Positions 16,987 to 26,546 of a stretch of 64,000 bases of DNA are shown piece after piece. The notes beneath the pieces were generated by a model that was given only the letters and a program-made list of their open reading frames with translations, was not told where the DNA came from and did not search any database. The stretch's first letter is position 1, and each line of letters opens with the position of its first letter. The position numbers and the translations under genes are program-made. Origin of the DNA: B73-G16 sp964611295. Its GTDB lineage: Bacteria > Desulfobacterota > B13-G15. The stretch spans positions 62,001 through 126,000 of the forward strand of contig CAZSWV010000001.1 in assembly GCA_964611295.1 (NCBI GenBank), read 5' to 3'.

Positions 16987-18056
16987 TGTTTTATGAACTC
17001 CTTTATCCGTTGAGCAGCTTGTTTTCCCCCTTCAATGTCTTTAAGTACATAACCTTCAGAACCCTTGGGGCCATACTTACGGCACTGTTGGTTACTTTGG
17101 TCCTTGGGCCGTGGCTCATAGAGAGGTTAAGGGAGAAAAAAATGGGCCAATCCATAAGGGAAGACGTCCCTTTCAGACATCGCACAAAAGAAGGGACCCC
17201 AACAATGGGGGGGTTGCTTTTGATCATCTCTGTGGTTGGAACTACCCTTTTGTGGGGAAAGGTTTCAAACGTCTTCCTTTGGATAGTCCTTGTTTCCATT
17301 TTGGGCTTTGGGGGGATCGGTTTGTTGGACGACCTCTTGAAGGTCAAAAGGAGGAAGGGCATATCTGGTAGAACTAAGTTCCTTTTACAGTTAGGGCTTT
17401 CGGCGGTCTTGTGCCTCTGGATCTCGCGTAGCCCTGGGTTTGAACCGCGTTTGACCTTGCCCTTATTTAAAGGGGTACAACCTGACTTGGGTTTATGGTG
17501 GTTTCCCTTTGCCGTTTTTGTGCTTGTCGGGACCTCAAATGCGGTGAACCTGACCGACGGGTTGGATGGTCTGGCTATAGGGCCGGTGATGGTGACGGCA
17601 GGGACCTTTGGCCTTTTAGCCTATCTAAGTGGGCATGCGGAGTTTGCTCGTTATCTTTGGATACCTTACATCAGGGAGACGGGAGAACTTGCGGTTTTAT
17701 GTGGAGCGGTCTTAGGGGCTGGTTTGGGTTTTTTGTGGTTTAATTCCTACCCTGCCCAAATCTTTATGGGAGATACGGGTTCTCTGTCCCTTGGTGGGGG
17801 GTTAGCCACCCTAGCTGTGATCTTGCGGCAGGAGTTGTTGCTGGCGGTAGTGGGAGGTGTATTCGTGCTTGAGGCCCTGTCGGTGATCCTCCAGGTGCTG
17901 TCCTTTAAACTTAGACGCCGAAGGGTCTTCCGGATGGCCCCTTTACACCATCATTTCGAACTGAAGGGGTGGGCTGAGCCTAAGATAATAGTGAGGTTTT
18001 GGATTATCTCCATCGTGTTGGGCCTTTTGGCCTTAAGCACTTTAAAGTTGAGATGA
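16986..18056 (+). CDS. mraY: Phospho-N-acetylmuramoyl-pentapeptide-transferase MraY
   Basis: Polytopic inner-membrane enzyme (about ten helices) that makes lipid I from UDP-MurNAc-pentapeptide and undecaprenyl phosphate. Motifs are GTPTMGGLL, LLDDLLKVKRR, NAVNLTDGLDGLA, FMGDTGSLSLGG and the His-rich APLHHHFELKGW. 356 residues, normal length. ATGA overlap with murD at 18053. Confidence 0.96.
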   Translation: MFYELLYPLSSLFSPFNVFKYITFRTLGAILTALLVTLVLGPWLIERLREKKMGQSIREDVPFRHRTKEGTPTMGGLLLIISVVGTTLLWGKVSNVFLWIVLVSILGFGGIGLLDDLLKVKRRKGISGRTKFLLQLGLSAVLCLWISRSPGFEPRLTLPLFKGVQPDLGLWWFPFAVFVLVGTSNAVNLTDGLDGLAIGPVMVTAGTFGLLAYLSGHAEFARYLWIPYIRETGELAVLCGAVLGAGLGFLWFNSYPAQIFMGDTGSLSLGGGLATLAVILRQELLLAVVGGVFVLEALSVILQVLSFKLRRRRVFRMAPLHHHFELKGWAEPKIIVRFWIISIVLGLLALSTLKLR

Positions 18057-19405
18057 AGCAGGGACTTATGGACAAAAAGGTAGCTGTAATAGGCTTAGGC
18101 AAAAGCGGGATAGCTGCTTCAAAGCTCTTGAGGTCCAAAGGGGCATACGTTATGGCCTTTGACCTGAAGACCTCCGAAGAGATCAAGGAAATACGTGAAG
18201 TTTTGGAACCCTTGGGTGTAGAAGTCCACTGTGGCCCTTATAAAGTAGAGCTCCTTGAGGAAGTCTCCCTTGTAGTGCTCTCCCCTGGAGTAAACCCCCA
18301 GGCGCCTTTATGGTTGGGGTTAAAAAGGAGAGGCACTAAGGTAATAGGTGAACTCGAGCTAGGCTATTGGTTTACAGATGAGCCCATAGTGGCCGTCACA
18401 GGGACAAACGGCAAAAGCACTACCACTAGTCTCATAGGCCATATCCTTCAATCTTACGGACGTAAGGTTTTCGTTGGGGGGAACCTGGGTGTTCCTCTGT
18501 GCGAATACGTACTTTCAGGAAAGAAGGTTGAGTTATTAGTACTTGAAGTATCGAGCTTTCAGTTGGAGACCATCGAGGTCTTTAGACCTAAGGTATCGGT
18601 GTTTTTGAATATAAGCGATGACCACTTCGACAGGCATCCCAACTTCGAGGCATACCTTTCGGCCAAATTGAGGATCTTCGAAAACCAAATGGGAGACGAT
18701 TTTGCAGTCCTTAACCGGGACGACCCAAACGTTTGGGCCATAAGCACAAAGTTACGTCCCCAAGTGATACCTTTCAGCAAATCGCCCCTTTCGGGCGAAG
18801 GGGTATGGTATGCCGGAGACAGAATAAAATGGCGGTTGATGGGGAAGGAAGGGGAGATACCTTTTGGGGGGGGCCTTTTAGGATGGCACAACCTCGAGAA
18901 CGTTTTGGCCTCCGTGGCGGTAGGTTTGGTCCTAGGGGTTAACGAAGGGGTAATGGCTGAGGCCCTTTTGAATTTCAAACCTTTGCCACATAGGGTGGAG
19001 TTCGTAAGGGAGTTCCGTGGAGTGAAGTTTTATGACGATTCAAAGGCTACAAACCCCCATGCCACCTTGAAGGCCTTAGAGTCCATGCAAGGGCCTGTGG
19101 TGCTTATCGCAGGAGGACAGAACAAAGGGCTTGACCTTAAGAGCCTAAGGACGAAGGTGGAAAAGGTAAGGGCAGTGGTGGCCATAGGGGAGGCGGCCCC
19201 AGAGGTGGAGGAGGCCTTCGTGGGGGCTGTGCCCGTAGTGAGGGCTTATGACATGGAGGATGCGGTGAGGAAGGCCTTTGCCCTTTCGGAACCTGGGGAC
19301 AGCGTCTTGCTTTCTCCGGCCTGTGCAAGTTTTGACATGTTCAGGGACTACAAACACCGTGGTGAAGAATTCAAGAGGGCAGTATGGAAACTAGGAACGG
19401 ATTGA
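18053..19405 (+). CDS. murD: UDP-MurNAc-L-Ala--D-Glu ligase MurD
   Basis: Adds D-glutamate to UDP-MurNAc-L-Ala. N-terminal KVAVIGLGKSGIA, ATP loop TGTNGKSTTTSLIG and SKATNPHATLKAL are typical. I start at ATG 18053, which overlaps the mraY stop as ATGA and gives MKQGLMDKKV; ATG 18068 is a possible alternative. The longer frame from 17999 lies inside mraY. 450 residues. The last 22 bases overlap ftsW. Confidence 0.94.
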   Translation: MKQGLMDKKVAVIGLGKSGIAASKLLRSKGAYVMAFDLKTSEEIKEIREVLEPLGVEVHCGPYKVELLEEVSLVVLSPGVNPQAPLWLGLKRRGTKVIGELELGYWFTDEPIVAVTGTNGKSTTTSLIGHILQSYGRKVFVGGNLGVPLCEYVLSGKKVELLVLEVSSFQLETIEVFRPKVSVFLNISDDHFDRHPNFEAYLSAKLRIFENQMGDDFAVLNRDDPNVWAISTKLRPQVIPFSKSPLSGEGVWYAGDRIKWRLMGKEGEIPFGGGLLGWHNLENVLASVAVGLVLGVNEGVMAEALLNFKPLPHRVEFVREFRGVKFYDDSKATNPHATLKALESMQGPVVLIAGGQNKGLDLKSLRTKVEKVRAVVAIGEAAPEVEEAFVGAVPVVRAYDMEDAVRKAFALSEPGDSVLLSPACASFDMFRDYKHRGEEFKRAVWKLGTD

Positions 19406-20511
19406 AGGAAGGCGGATACGACTTCTGGTTGGTCATGCTCCCTTGGGTTTTGGTCCTATTGGGCTTAATTGCGGTGTTGAGTGCAAGTGCGCCACGTGTG
19501 GCCTTTACTTACGGTGATCCCCTTTACTTTTTCAAACGGCAGCTTCTGTTTGCAGTCCTTGGAATCTTCGTGTTCCTTTTTGCCATGAAGCTTTCGCTGA
19601 AATATATTAAGGCCTTTGTCCTGCCTCTACTTGGGTTTTGCTTTTTACTTATGGTTTTGGTCTTGGTCCCTGGAATCGGTGTCAAGGTAGGAGAGGCCCA
19701 GCGATGGATAAAGACGCCCTTTTTCACCTTTCAACCTTCTGAGCTGGCTAGGTTTTCCTTAGTGGCTTACTTAGCACTTTCGTCCCTTCGAAGAGATAAA
19801 GACACCTTAGGAGGGTTTTTAAGACCTTTTGGGGTCGTAGGAGGGATGACCCTTTTGATTTTGTTGGAACCTGATTTCAGCGGTGCCCTTTTTACAGCGG
19901 GTCTCTGCCTTTTACTCATGTTTTGTTACGGCTGGAAGTTCTCTCATATCGGTATGAGTCTGTTAGCCCTTATGCCCATTGCGACCTTGATGGCCCTTTC
20001 TGAGACGTACATATTGAAAAGGTTTTCGGAGTTTTGGTATTTCCTGCGCGATCCATCCAGGGCCAGTTATCAACTACAGCAGGCCTTTATAGCTTTAGCT
20101 CGAGGAGGGATCTTCGGCACAGGTGTGGGTTTGGGAAAACAGAAGCTGTTCTTCTTACCCGCACCCCACACAGATTTCGTCCTGGCAAATGTCGGTGAAG
20201 AACTTGGTTTCCTCGGGATAACCCTTATAGTAGGGTGTTTCTTTTTGTTATTCATGCGCGGAATGAGGGTGGCCTTAAAGCACTCTGACCCCTTTGGTGC
20301 TAACTTGGCCTTGGGCCTTTCCTTGACGCTTGTGCTACAAGCCCTCTTGAATATGGGGGTGGTCCTAGGACTTTTGCCTACTACAGGGCTTTGTCTGCCC
20401 TTTGTAAGCTATGGGGGGACCTCCCTTCTTGTGTCCCTTACCGCAGCTGGGCTTCTTTGCAACTTATCCAGAGGCATCTGTAGAGGGAAGAAGTGGCCCC
20501 AAGGGTATTGA
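19384..20511 (+). CDS. ftsW: Lipid II polymerase FtsW (SEDS family)
   Basis: Septal peptidoglycan glycosyltransferase, 375 residues with about ten membrane helices. SEDS motifs: QRWIKTPFFTFQPSELARF near residue 105, a DFSGALF segment, and HTDFVLANVGEELGFLG near residue 262; the C-terminal SYGGTSLL is also diagnostic. It works with FtsI encoded in the same operon. Start overlaps murD; stop overlaps murG. Confidence 0.94.
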   Translation: METRNGLKEGGYDFWLVMLPWVLVLLGLIAVLSASAPRVAFTYGDPLYFFKRQLLFAVLGIFVFLFAMKLSLKYIKAFVLPLLGFCFLLMVLVLVPGIGVKVGEAQRWIKTPFFTFQPSELARFSLVAYLALSSLRRDKDTLGGFLRPFGVVGGMTLLILLEPDFSGALFTAGLCLLLMFCYGWKFSHIGMSLLALMPIATLMALSETYILKRFSEFWYFLRDPSRASYQLQQAFIALARGGIFGTGVGLGKQKLFFLPAPHTDFVLANVGEELGFLGITLIVGCFFLLFMRGMRVALKHSDPFGANLALGLSLTLVLQALLNMGVVLGLLPTTGLCLPFVSYGGTSLLVSLTAAGLLCNLSRGICRGKKWPQGY

Positions 20512-21566
20512 TAGCCGCTGGAGGTACAGGTGGGCATGTGTTCCCGGCATTGGCCTGTGCGGAAGAGTTTAAGGAAAGGGGATGGGAGGTATGCTTTGTG
20601 GGTGTGGGCAAGAGGCTTGAACACGAGGTTTTCCCCAAGTTAGGGAAGTACTTTGTCCTTAAGGTCAACCCCTTGAGGCAAGGGGGGAACCTGAAGAAGG
20701 TCTGGGCCTTTTTTAGGGTTTTAGGATCCCTGAAGGACGCCGTGAGTATAATCGAAGCTTTGAAGCCTCAACTTGTGCTTGGATTCGGAAGCTATGTCTC
20801 CGGTCCGGTGATCGTTGCTGCTTGGCTCAAGAGGGTGAAAAGGGCCATCCATGAACAGAACGTCTTGATGGGTTTTTCCAATCGTATGAGCGCCCCCTTT
20901 GCCCAAAGGGTCTTTGTGTCCTTTGAGGAAACCCTGCGGCTTTTCCCTTCCCCTAAGGTTATCCTGACGGGGAATCCGGTGAGGAAGTCCATCATAGAAG
21001 AAGCAAGGGGTCAAAAGAGGGGGGAGCGGTTCACTTTGTTTGTGCTAGGAGGTAGCCAAGGGGCAAGGCCCATCAACAGGGCAGTGGTTGAGGTCATTAA
21101 CCGCTGGTCGGAAAGGGATATAGAAGTGATACATCAAACTGGCTTTGAAGACCTGGAGTTTGTAAAAGAGGTCTCTCGCAAGTTTGGATTGGGCTATACC
21201 GCCTTTGCTTTTGATCCCGCTGTAGGGCGCCATTACGGGAGGGCTCACTTGGTATTATGTCGAGCTGGTGCCCTTACGCTTGCAGAACTTGGCGTCGTGG
21301 GGAGGGCTTCGATACTTGTGCCTTATCCTCATGCGGTGGACCGTCACCAATTGGAAAACGCCAAGGTCTTCGAGAGAAAGGGCGCCTCAAAGGTCATAAT
21401 GCAGGGGGAACTAACCCCTGAGAGGCTTTTCAATACCATAAAGGAGCTCAAAGAAGACAAGGACCAAAGGGCCGAGATGGAGAAAAAAGCCCTTTCTTTA
21501 GGGAAACCTTGGGCAGCCAAGGTCTTGGTTGACCGTTGTGAGGAGCTTTTGCATGTACAGGGGTAG
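20493..21566 (+). CDS. murG: UDP-GlcNAc--lipid I GlcNAc transferase MurG
   Basis: Peripheral membrane glycosyltransferase that makes lipid II. N-terminal VLIAAGGTGGHVFPALA, FGSYVSGPV, IHEQNVLMGFSNR, VLGGSQGARPIN and CRAGALTLAELG are all MurG signatures. GTG start at 20493 inside the end of ftsW, with AGGGAAGAA as ribosome site. 357 residues. Confidence 0.95.
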   Translation: MAPRVLIAAGGTGGHVFPALACAEEFKERGWEVCFVGVGKRLEHEVFPKLGKYFVLKVNPLRQGGNLKKVWAFFRVLGSLKDAVSIIEALKPQLVLGFGSYVSGPVIVAAWLKRVKRAIHEQNVLMGFSNRMSAPFAQRVFVSFEETLRLFPSPKVILTGNPVRKSIIEEARGQKRGERFTLFVLGGSQGARPINRAVVEVINRWSERDIEVIHQTGFEDLEFVKEVSRKFGLGYTAFAFDPAVGRHYGRAHLVLCRAGALTLAELGVVGRASILVPYPHAVDRHQLENAKVFERKGASKVIMQGELTPERLFNTIKELKEDKDQRAEMEKKALSLGKPWAAKVLVDRCEELLHVQG

Positions 21567-22926
21567 GATACGGAAGGTACATTTCGTGGGCATCGGTGGG
21601 GCTGGGATGAGTGGGATAGCTGAGGTGTTGCATAACCTCGGCTATCAGGTTAGCGGTTCAGACCTTAAGCCGAATAAGGCTACCTTGAAGTTAGAAGCCA
21701 TGGGCTGCCGTATAAGCTATGGACATGCTCCAGATAATGTCCAAGGGGCAGACGTAGTGGTAGTCAGTTCAGCCGTTCCCTGGGATAACCCTGAAGTCCA
21801 AGAGGCCATAAGGCGGAAGATCCCCGTTATCCCTCGAGCTGAAATGCTCGCTGAACTGATGAGGATGAAATACGGGATAGCGGTGGCGGGAAGCCATGGC
21901 AAGACTACAACGACTTCTATGATCGCCCAAGTGTTGGCCTTCGGAGGATTAGACCCTACGGCCATCATAGGAGGGCGTGTAAAGGGCTTTGGAGGTGGTG
22001 CTAGGCTTGGTACCGGGGAGTTCCTGGTGGCCGAGGCCGACGAGAGCGATGGGACCTTCATGATGCTTTCGCCCTCTATCGTAGTGGTGACTAACATCGA
22101 TCCTGAACACCTGGACCACTATGGTGATTTCGAGAACCTAAAGAAGGCCTTTGTAGATTTCACAAACAAGGTGCCTTTTTATGGGGTTGCTATACTCTGC
22201 TGGGATCATCCGGTTGTTCGTGAGCTGGCCTCCTATATGAGGAGGAGGTACATGAGTTATGGCTTAAATCAAGACGCCGAGGTCAAAGGAGAGGTCCGAG
22301 AGGTGTTCCCATGGGGTAGTTTGTTTGAAGTTGAGGTCAAGGGGAGGAGGCTTGGAGGAATACGGCTTAGAGTTCCAGGCCTTCACAACGTTCAGAATGC
22401 CCTCGCGGCGGTGGCCTGCGGGCTTGAACTGGGGATCTCCTTTGGGGCAATAAGGGAGGCGCTGGAGGACTTTTCAGGGGTGGAAAGGAGGCTTGAGAAA
22501 AAAGGGGAGGTTAAGGGGGTATTGGTCATAGATGATTACGCCCATCACCCTTCTGAGATAAAAGCCACCCTTGAAGCCATAAGGCCTTTGGGCAGGAGGG
22601 TGTTGGCGGTTTTCCAACCCCATCGTTATACGCGTTTGAAAAACCTATTTTCGGATTTTCTGAGGTGCTTCGATGAGGTCGACTTACTGGTGGTCACTGA
22701 GGTTTATCCAGCGGGTGAAAGCCCTATAGAAGGGATAAGCGGTAGGGCCTTTTTCGACGCCATAAAAGAGAGGCTTGGCCAAAGGGTATATTTCGCAGCT
22801 GAAAAGGAGGAAATCCCCAGCATAATATTGGAACACGCAAGACAAGGGGATGTAGTCCTTACCCTTGGGGCTGGTAACATATGGGAGACCGCAGAGGAGA
22901 TCGTCAAGCGATTGGAACAGACGTGA
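21553..22926 (+). CDS. murC: UDP-N-acetylmuramate--L-alanine ligase MurC
   Basis: First amino acid ligase of muropeptide synthesis. VHFVGIGGAGMSGIAEVL, ATP loop AGSHGKTTTTSMI, EADESDGTF and DDYAHHPSEI are diagnostic. I start at ATG 21553, inside the end of murG with GAGGAG upstream; the frame open from 21529 would add eight atypical residues. 457 residues. Confidence 0.95.
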   Translation: MYRGRIRKVHFVGIGGAGMSGIAEVLHNLGYQVSGSDLKPNKATLKLEAMGCRISYGHAPDNVQGADVVVVSSAVPWDNPEVQEAIRRKIPVIPRAEMLAELMRMKYGIAVAGSHGKTTTTSMIAQVLAFGGLDPTAIIGGRVKGFGGGARLGTGEFLVAEADESDGTFMMLSPSIVVVTNIDPEHLDHYGDFENLKKAFVDFTNKVPFYGVAILCWDHPVVRELASYMRRRYMSYGLNQDAEVKGEVREVFPWGSLFEVEVKGRRLGGIRLRVPGLHNVQNALAAVACGLELGISFGAIREALEDFSGVERRLEKKGEVKGVLVIDDYAHHPSEIKATLEAIRPLGRRVLAVFQPHRYTRLKNLFSDFLRCFDEVDLLVVTEVYPAGESPIEGISGRAFFDAIKERLGQRVYFAAEKEEIPSIILEHARQGDVVLTLGAGNIWETAEEIVKRLEQT

Positions 22927-23822
22927 AAAGGCTAGGGGCTGAGATTCAGAATAAGAAACTCGGGGAAGTAGTGGTTGGACCTTATATGTGCCATTTGACT
23001 TCCTTTAGGATCGGGGGAAAGGTCCCCCTTTTGATAAGGCCTTTCACTGAAGAGGCCTTTTTTGAGGTGATGGGTTTGCTTAAAGAGTGGGGATGTAAAT
23101 GGAAGGTACTCGGCAGAGGCACAAACCTATTGGTCTCAGACGAGGGGCTGGACATTGTGCTTTTGGATTTGAGGAGGGCCTTTTGCCACATTCGCCGTGA
23201 AGGGAACTTTCTGAAGGTTGGAGCTGGAGTCAGGATAGCGGAGCTCATCCAGTATTGTTCGCAGGTAGGCCTTGGAGGGCTTGAGGCACTTTCAGGAATA
23301 CCGGGTTCAGTTGGGGGAGCTGTGAAAGGCAATGCCGGTTCCTGGGGGAAAGAGATCTGTCAGTTCATAAAGTCGATGACAGTTGCGGACGGGAATTTAA
23401 GAAAGGCAGAAAGGACGAGGGATCAAATAGACTTTAACTATAGAAGGGGACCCCTTAAGGAAGGGGAGGTCCTTTTAGAAGTCCTTTTGGAGTTAGAGGA
23501 AAAGGATCCCATCGAGGTCAGAAGTCAAGTTCGTTGGTTTTGGCTCCAGAGGAAAAAACGACAGCCCTTGGGGTTTCCGAGCGCTGGTTGTGTGTTCAAG
23601 AACCCGCAAGGGGGGCCTTCTGCTGGCTTTTTGATCGAAAAGGTCGGCCTCAAGGGCAAAAGGATCGGCGGAGCAATGATATCGGACCTTCATGCCAACT
23701 TCATCCTGAACGTGGGCGGGGCGACCTTCAAGGACGTACTTGCCTTGATCGAACTGGCCCGACAGAGGGTGAAGGAGGTATTCGGTTACCAGTTAGAGCT
23801 GGAGGTTGAGCTTTGGACTTAA
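22923..23822 (+). CDS. murB: UDP-N-acetylenolpyruvoylglucosamine reductase MurB
   Basis: FAD enzyme that reduces UDP-GlcNAc-enolpyruvate to UDP-MurNAc. LTSFRIGGKVPLLI, GRGTNLLVSDEG, LSGIPGSVGGAVKGNAG, NYRRGPLKEGEV and GFPSAGCVFKNPQ identify a type II MurB (no extra C-terminal domain). I start at GTG 22923, which overlaps the murC stop as GTGA; the open frame from 22881 lies inside murC. 299 residues. The last 10 bases overlap ddl. Confidence 0.93.
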   Translation: MKRLGAEIQNKKLGEVVVGPYMCHLTSFRIGGKVPLLIRPFTEEAFFEVMGLLKEWGCKWKVLGRGTNLLVSDEGLDIVLLDLRRAFCHIRREGNFLKVGAGVRIAELIQYCSQVGLGGLEALSGIPGSVGGAVKGNAGSWGKEICQFIKSMTVADGNLRKAERTRDQIDFNYRRGPLKEGEVLLEVLLELEEKDPIEVRSQVRWFWLQRKKRQPLGFPSAGCVFKNPQGGPSAGFLIEKVGLKGKRIGGAMISDLHANFILNVGGATFKDVLALIELARQRVKEVFGYQLELEVELWT

Positions 23823-24724
23823 AGGATAAAAAAGTAGGGGTATTATTTGGCGGTCTTTCAGAAGAAAGGGAGATCTCCATAAAGAGCGGTCAAGCGGTCT
23901 TGGAGGCCCTTAAGGCTAAGGGGATAGAGGCCATAGGGATCTTGGTGGACGAAAAGGTAGTGGAAAAAGTCCTTGAGGCCAGGATCGACATAGCCTTTTT
24001 GGCCCTGCACGGGAAGATGGGGGAGGACGGTACCATCCAGGGGCTAATGGAGTTGCTTGGAATACCTTATACTGGTTCCGGAGTCTTAGCAAGCGCCCTT
24101 GCCATGGACAAGTTGAAGTCAAAGCAAGTGTTCTTAGCCTCGGGAGTTCCTACACCGGAGTTCGTCATCTGGCAGAAGGACTGTAAGCCTCCCTTTGACT
24201 TGCCCTGGGTTGTGAAACCTGTTTCCCAAGGTTCCACAATAGGAGTCAGCCTCGTTAGGGAAGAAAGGGAGCTCGAGGAGGCAGTTCGAGAGGCCTTGAA
24301 GTACGACCAAGAGGTCTTGATAGAGAGGTTCATCGAGGGCAAAGAGATCACCGTAGCAGTCTTGGATTCAAAAGCCTTTGAGCCCATCGAGATTGTCCCC
24401 AAAAAGGGATTTTATGACTTCCATTCAAAATACACCCCTGGGGCCACTGAATACCTGATACCGGCGCCCATCAGTCCAGAGTTAAGGGATGAAGCCAAGC
24501 GGTTAGCCCTTGAAGCTTATAAGGCACTTAGGTGTAGCGGCTGTGCGAGAGTGGACATGAGGTTGAGTGACAAAGGCGTCTTTTACGTCCTTGAGGTCAA
24601 CACCATCCCTGGAATGACCCCTACAAGCCTTTTGCCCATGGCTGCCGCTTATGAGGGGATGACGTTTGAGGACCTTGTATTGGAGATGGCAAGGCGTGCC
24701 TCCTTGAAGGTGAGGAGGAGATGA
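23813..24724 (+). CDS. ddl: D-alanine--D-alanine ligase
   Basis: ATP-grasp enzyme that makes the D-Ala-D-Ala used by MurF. VGVLFGGLSEEREISIKSG, FLALHGKMGEDGTIQG, the YTGSGVLASALAMDK stretch and EVNTIPGMTPTSLLP are typical of Ddl. TTG start at 23813, 8 bases after GGAGGT, inside the end of murB. 303 residues. ATGA overlap with ftsQ. Confidence 0.95.
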   Translation: MDLKDKKVGVLFGGLSEEREISIKSGQAVLEALKAKGIEAIGILVDEKVVEKVLEARIDIAFLALHGKMGEDGTIQGLMELLGIPYTGSGVLASALAMDKLKSKQVFLASGVPTPEFVIWQKDCKPPFDLPWVVKPVSQGSTIGVSLVREERELEEAVREALKYDQEVLIERFIEGKEITVAVLDSKAFEPIEIVPKKGFYDFHSKYTPGATEYLIPAPISPELRDEAKRLALEAYKALRCSGCARVDMRLSDKGVFYVLEVNTIPGMTPTSLLPMAAAYEGMTFEDLVLEMARRASLKVRRR

Positions 24725-25305
24725 GGAAGGTCTTTTTGGCCCTTATGGTGATAGTGGCCTGTTGGATAGCATGGGAATTAAGGGGGTTATTTCTGCCTCC
24801 CATTGAGAACGTTGTGGTTATAGGGAACAAGGAGATTCCAGGAGAAGAGCTGAAGGGGATGGTGATCCCCCTGGTTAAAGGTAAGGACATATTTACGGTT
24901 GACCTGAAGGCAATAGCGGAAAGGGTGGCCTCTCATCCCTGGGTTGAGACATGTGAAGTATGGATTAGTCCTCCTTCGACCTTAAAGGTCAAGGTCAAAG
25001 AAGGAGGGCCTTTGTATATGGAAGGCGTTAAAAAAGGACAGTTGCCAGAGGAAGTCCTCGTTTTGATAAGGGCTCTAAGGCCTATGAAGACTGAATCCAT
25101 TCGTTACGAAAGAGGTTTTTACCACCTTGGTTTGGAGGGTGGGATGTGGGTGAAGTGGAGGGAGGGGACCACTGGTTGGAGCGAAAAGAGGTTAAAACTG
25201 CTGTTTGAAGTACTCGGACAGATGGACAAGGTCCCGGGACACCTCTTCTTCATAGACGACAGGAGGGTGGCGATAGGTTTTCGGGGACAGGAGGGGGTTA
25301 AATGA
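24721..25305 (+). CDS. ftsQ: Cell division protein FtsQ-like (POTRA), short form
   Basis: Bitopic division protein: one N-terminal helix (residues 4-22), then a POTRA domain (ENVVVIGNKEIPGEEL to WVETCEVWISPPSTLKVKV) and a short beta domain. At 194 residues it is clearly shorter than the roughly 250-280 usual for FtsQ, so part of the C-terminal FtsL/FtsB-binding region appears reduced. Position between ddl and ftsA supports the name. ATGA overlaps on both sides. Confidence 0.85.
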   Translation: MRKVFLALMVIVACWIAWELRGLFLPPIENVVVIGNKEIPGEELKGMVIPLVKGKDIFTVDLKAIAERVASHPWVETCEVWISPPSTLKVKVKEGGPLYMEGVKKGQLPEEVLVLIRALRPMKTESIRYERGFYHLGLEGGMWVKWREGTTGWSEKRLKLLFEVLGQMDKVPGHLFFIDDRRVAIGFRGQEGVK

Positions 25306-26531
25306 AGGAGAACTACATTGTGGGTTTGGACATTGGTACTACAAAGGTCTGCGTCCTTGTGGGGGTGCCGACAAGTTACGGTGTAGACGTGATAGGGGTA
25401 GGGACTGCTCCTTCACGGGGCATGAGGAGGGGGATGGTGGTGAATATCGAAGCTACCGTAGATGCCATAAAACGAGCGGTGGCAGAGGCTGAACTCATGG
25501 CTGGTTGTGAGATACGGTCTGGTATAGTGGGAATAGGAGGGGTGCACGTCCAGAGCACGAACAGCCATGGAGTGGTGGCCCTTAAGACTGGGGAGGTCAC
25601 GGAGGAGGATGTCAACCGTGCCATCGATGCGGCCAAGGCTGTGGCTATACCCATGGACAGATATGTAATCCACGTGCTACCTCAGGAGTTCATCCTCGAT
25701 GGCCAGGACGGCATAAAGGATCCGAGGGGCATGAGTGGTGTGAGGCTTGAGGTAAAAGTACATATAGTCACTGGGTCTTTAGCGGCAGTCCAGAACCTGT
25801 TGAAGTGTGTCGAAAGGGCAGGGATTGTAGTAGAGGCCTTGGTGTTGCAGCATTTGGCTTCGAGTGAGGCCGTACTTACGCCTGAAGAAAAAGAACTTGG
25901 TGTAGTAATGGTGGACATAGGGGGTGGTACGACTGATATTGCCATTTTCCACAAGGGAAGCGTAAAGCACACCGTAGTGCTTCCTGTCGCAGGTGAACAC
26001 ATCACCAACGATATCGCCTTTGGACTCCGTACACCTTTAGAGGAGGCCGAAAGGATAAAGAGGGAACACGGCTGTGCCTTGACGGCCTTGGTTCCTCCCA
26101 CCGAATCCTTCCAAGTGCCTCCTGTAAGCGAGGGACAAAAGCCAAGGCTTGTTTCCAGGCAGTTGCTGGCCGAGATCGTGGAACCTCGCGTGGAGGAGAT
26201 AATGAGGATGGTGGAGCAGGAGTTGGACAAAAGTGGCTTAAGCAAGTTCGTCCCAGCAGGGCTTGTGATAAGCGGAGGGACGGCTCTCCTGGAAGGGGTG
26301 GTGGAAATGGCCGCAGAGGTATTTGGGCTGCCAGTAAGGAGGGGATATCCACGAGGTATAGGCGGATTGAAGGATATGGTCAACAACCCCCAGTATGCTA
26401 CCGCTGTAGGGTTGTTGCTTTATGGGGCCCAAAGGGAAAGGCCCCGTGAGGTGAAGCTTCATGAGGGAAAGGGCGTCGAAAAAATCAAACGGCGCCTAAA
26501 GGATTTGTTGAAAGATATGTTTTCATCCTAA
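25302..26531 (+). CDS. ftsA: Cell division protein FtsA
   Basis: Actin-like ATPase that tethers FtsZ to the membrane. IVGLDIGTTKVCVLVG, the SHUTLE-type 1C domain, VVMVDIGGGTTDIAIFHKG, GEHITNDIA and GLVISGGTALLEG are classic. The C-terminus (IKRRLKDLLKDMFSS) is an amphipathic membrane-targeting helix. 409 residues. It starts within the ftsQ stop (ATGA) and is followed by ftsZ 15 bases later. Confidence 0.96.
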   Translation: MKENYIVGLDIGTTKVCVLVGVPTSYGVDVIGVGTAPSRGMRRGMVVNIEATVDAIKRAVAEAELMAGCEIRSGIVGIGGVHVQSTNSHGVVALKTGEVTEEDVNRAIDAAKAVAIPMDRYVIHVLPQEFILDGQDGIKDPRGMSGVRLEVKVHIVTGSLAAVQNLLKCVERAGIVVEALVLQHLASSEAVLTPEEKELGVVMVDIGGGTTDIAIFHKGSVKHTVVLPVAGEHITNDIAFGLRTPLEEAERIKREHGCALTALVPPTESFQVPPVSEGQKPRLVSRQLLAEIVEPRVEEIMRMVEQELDKSGLSKFVPAGLVISGGTALLEGVVEMAAEVFGLPVRRGYPRGIGGLKDMVNNPQYATAVGLLLYGAQRERPREVKLHEGKGVEKIKRRLKDLLKDMFSS

Positions 26532-26546
26532 AGGGGGGAGGGGAAA

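Noticed and set aside
25682..26386. Minus-strand open frame of 234 codons opposite ftsA
   Set aside because: It lies fully inside ftsA, has no recognisable motif, and its Ser/Thr/Pro-rich composition is what the antisense of this codon usage gives.
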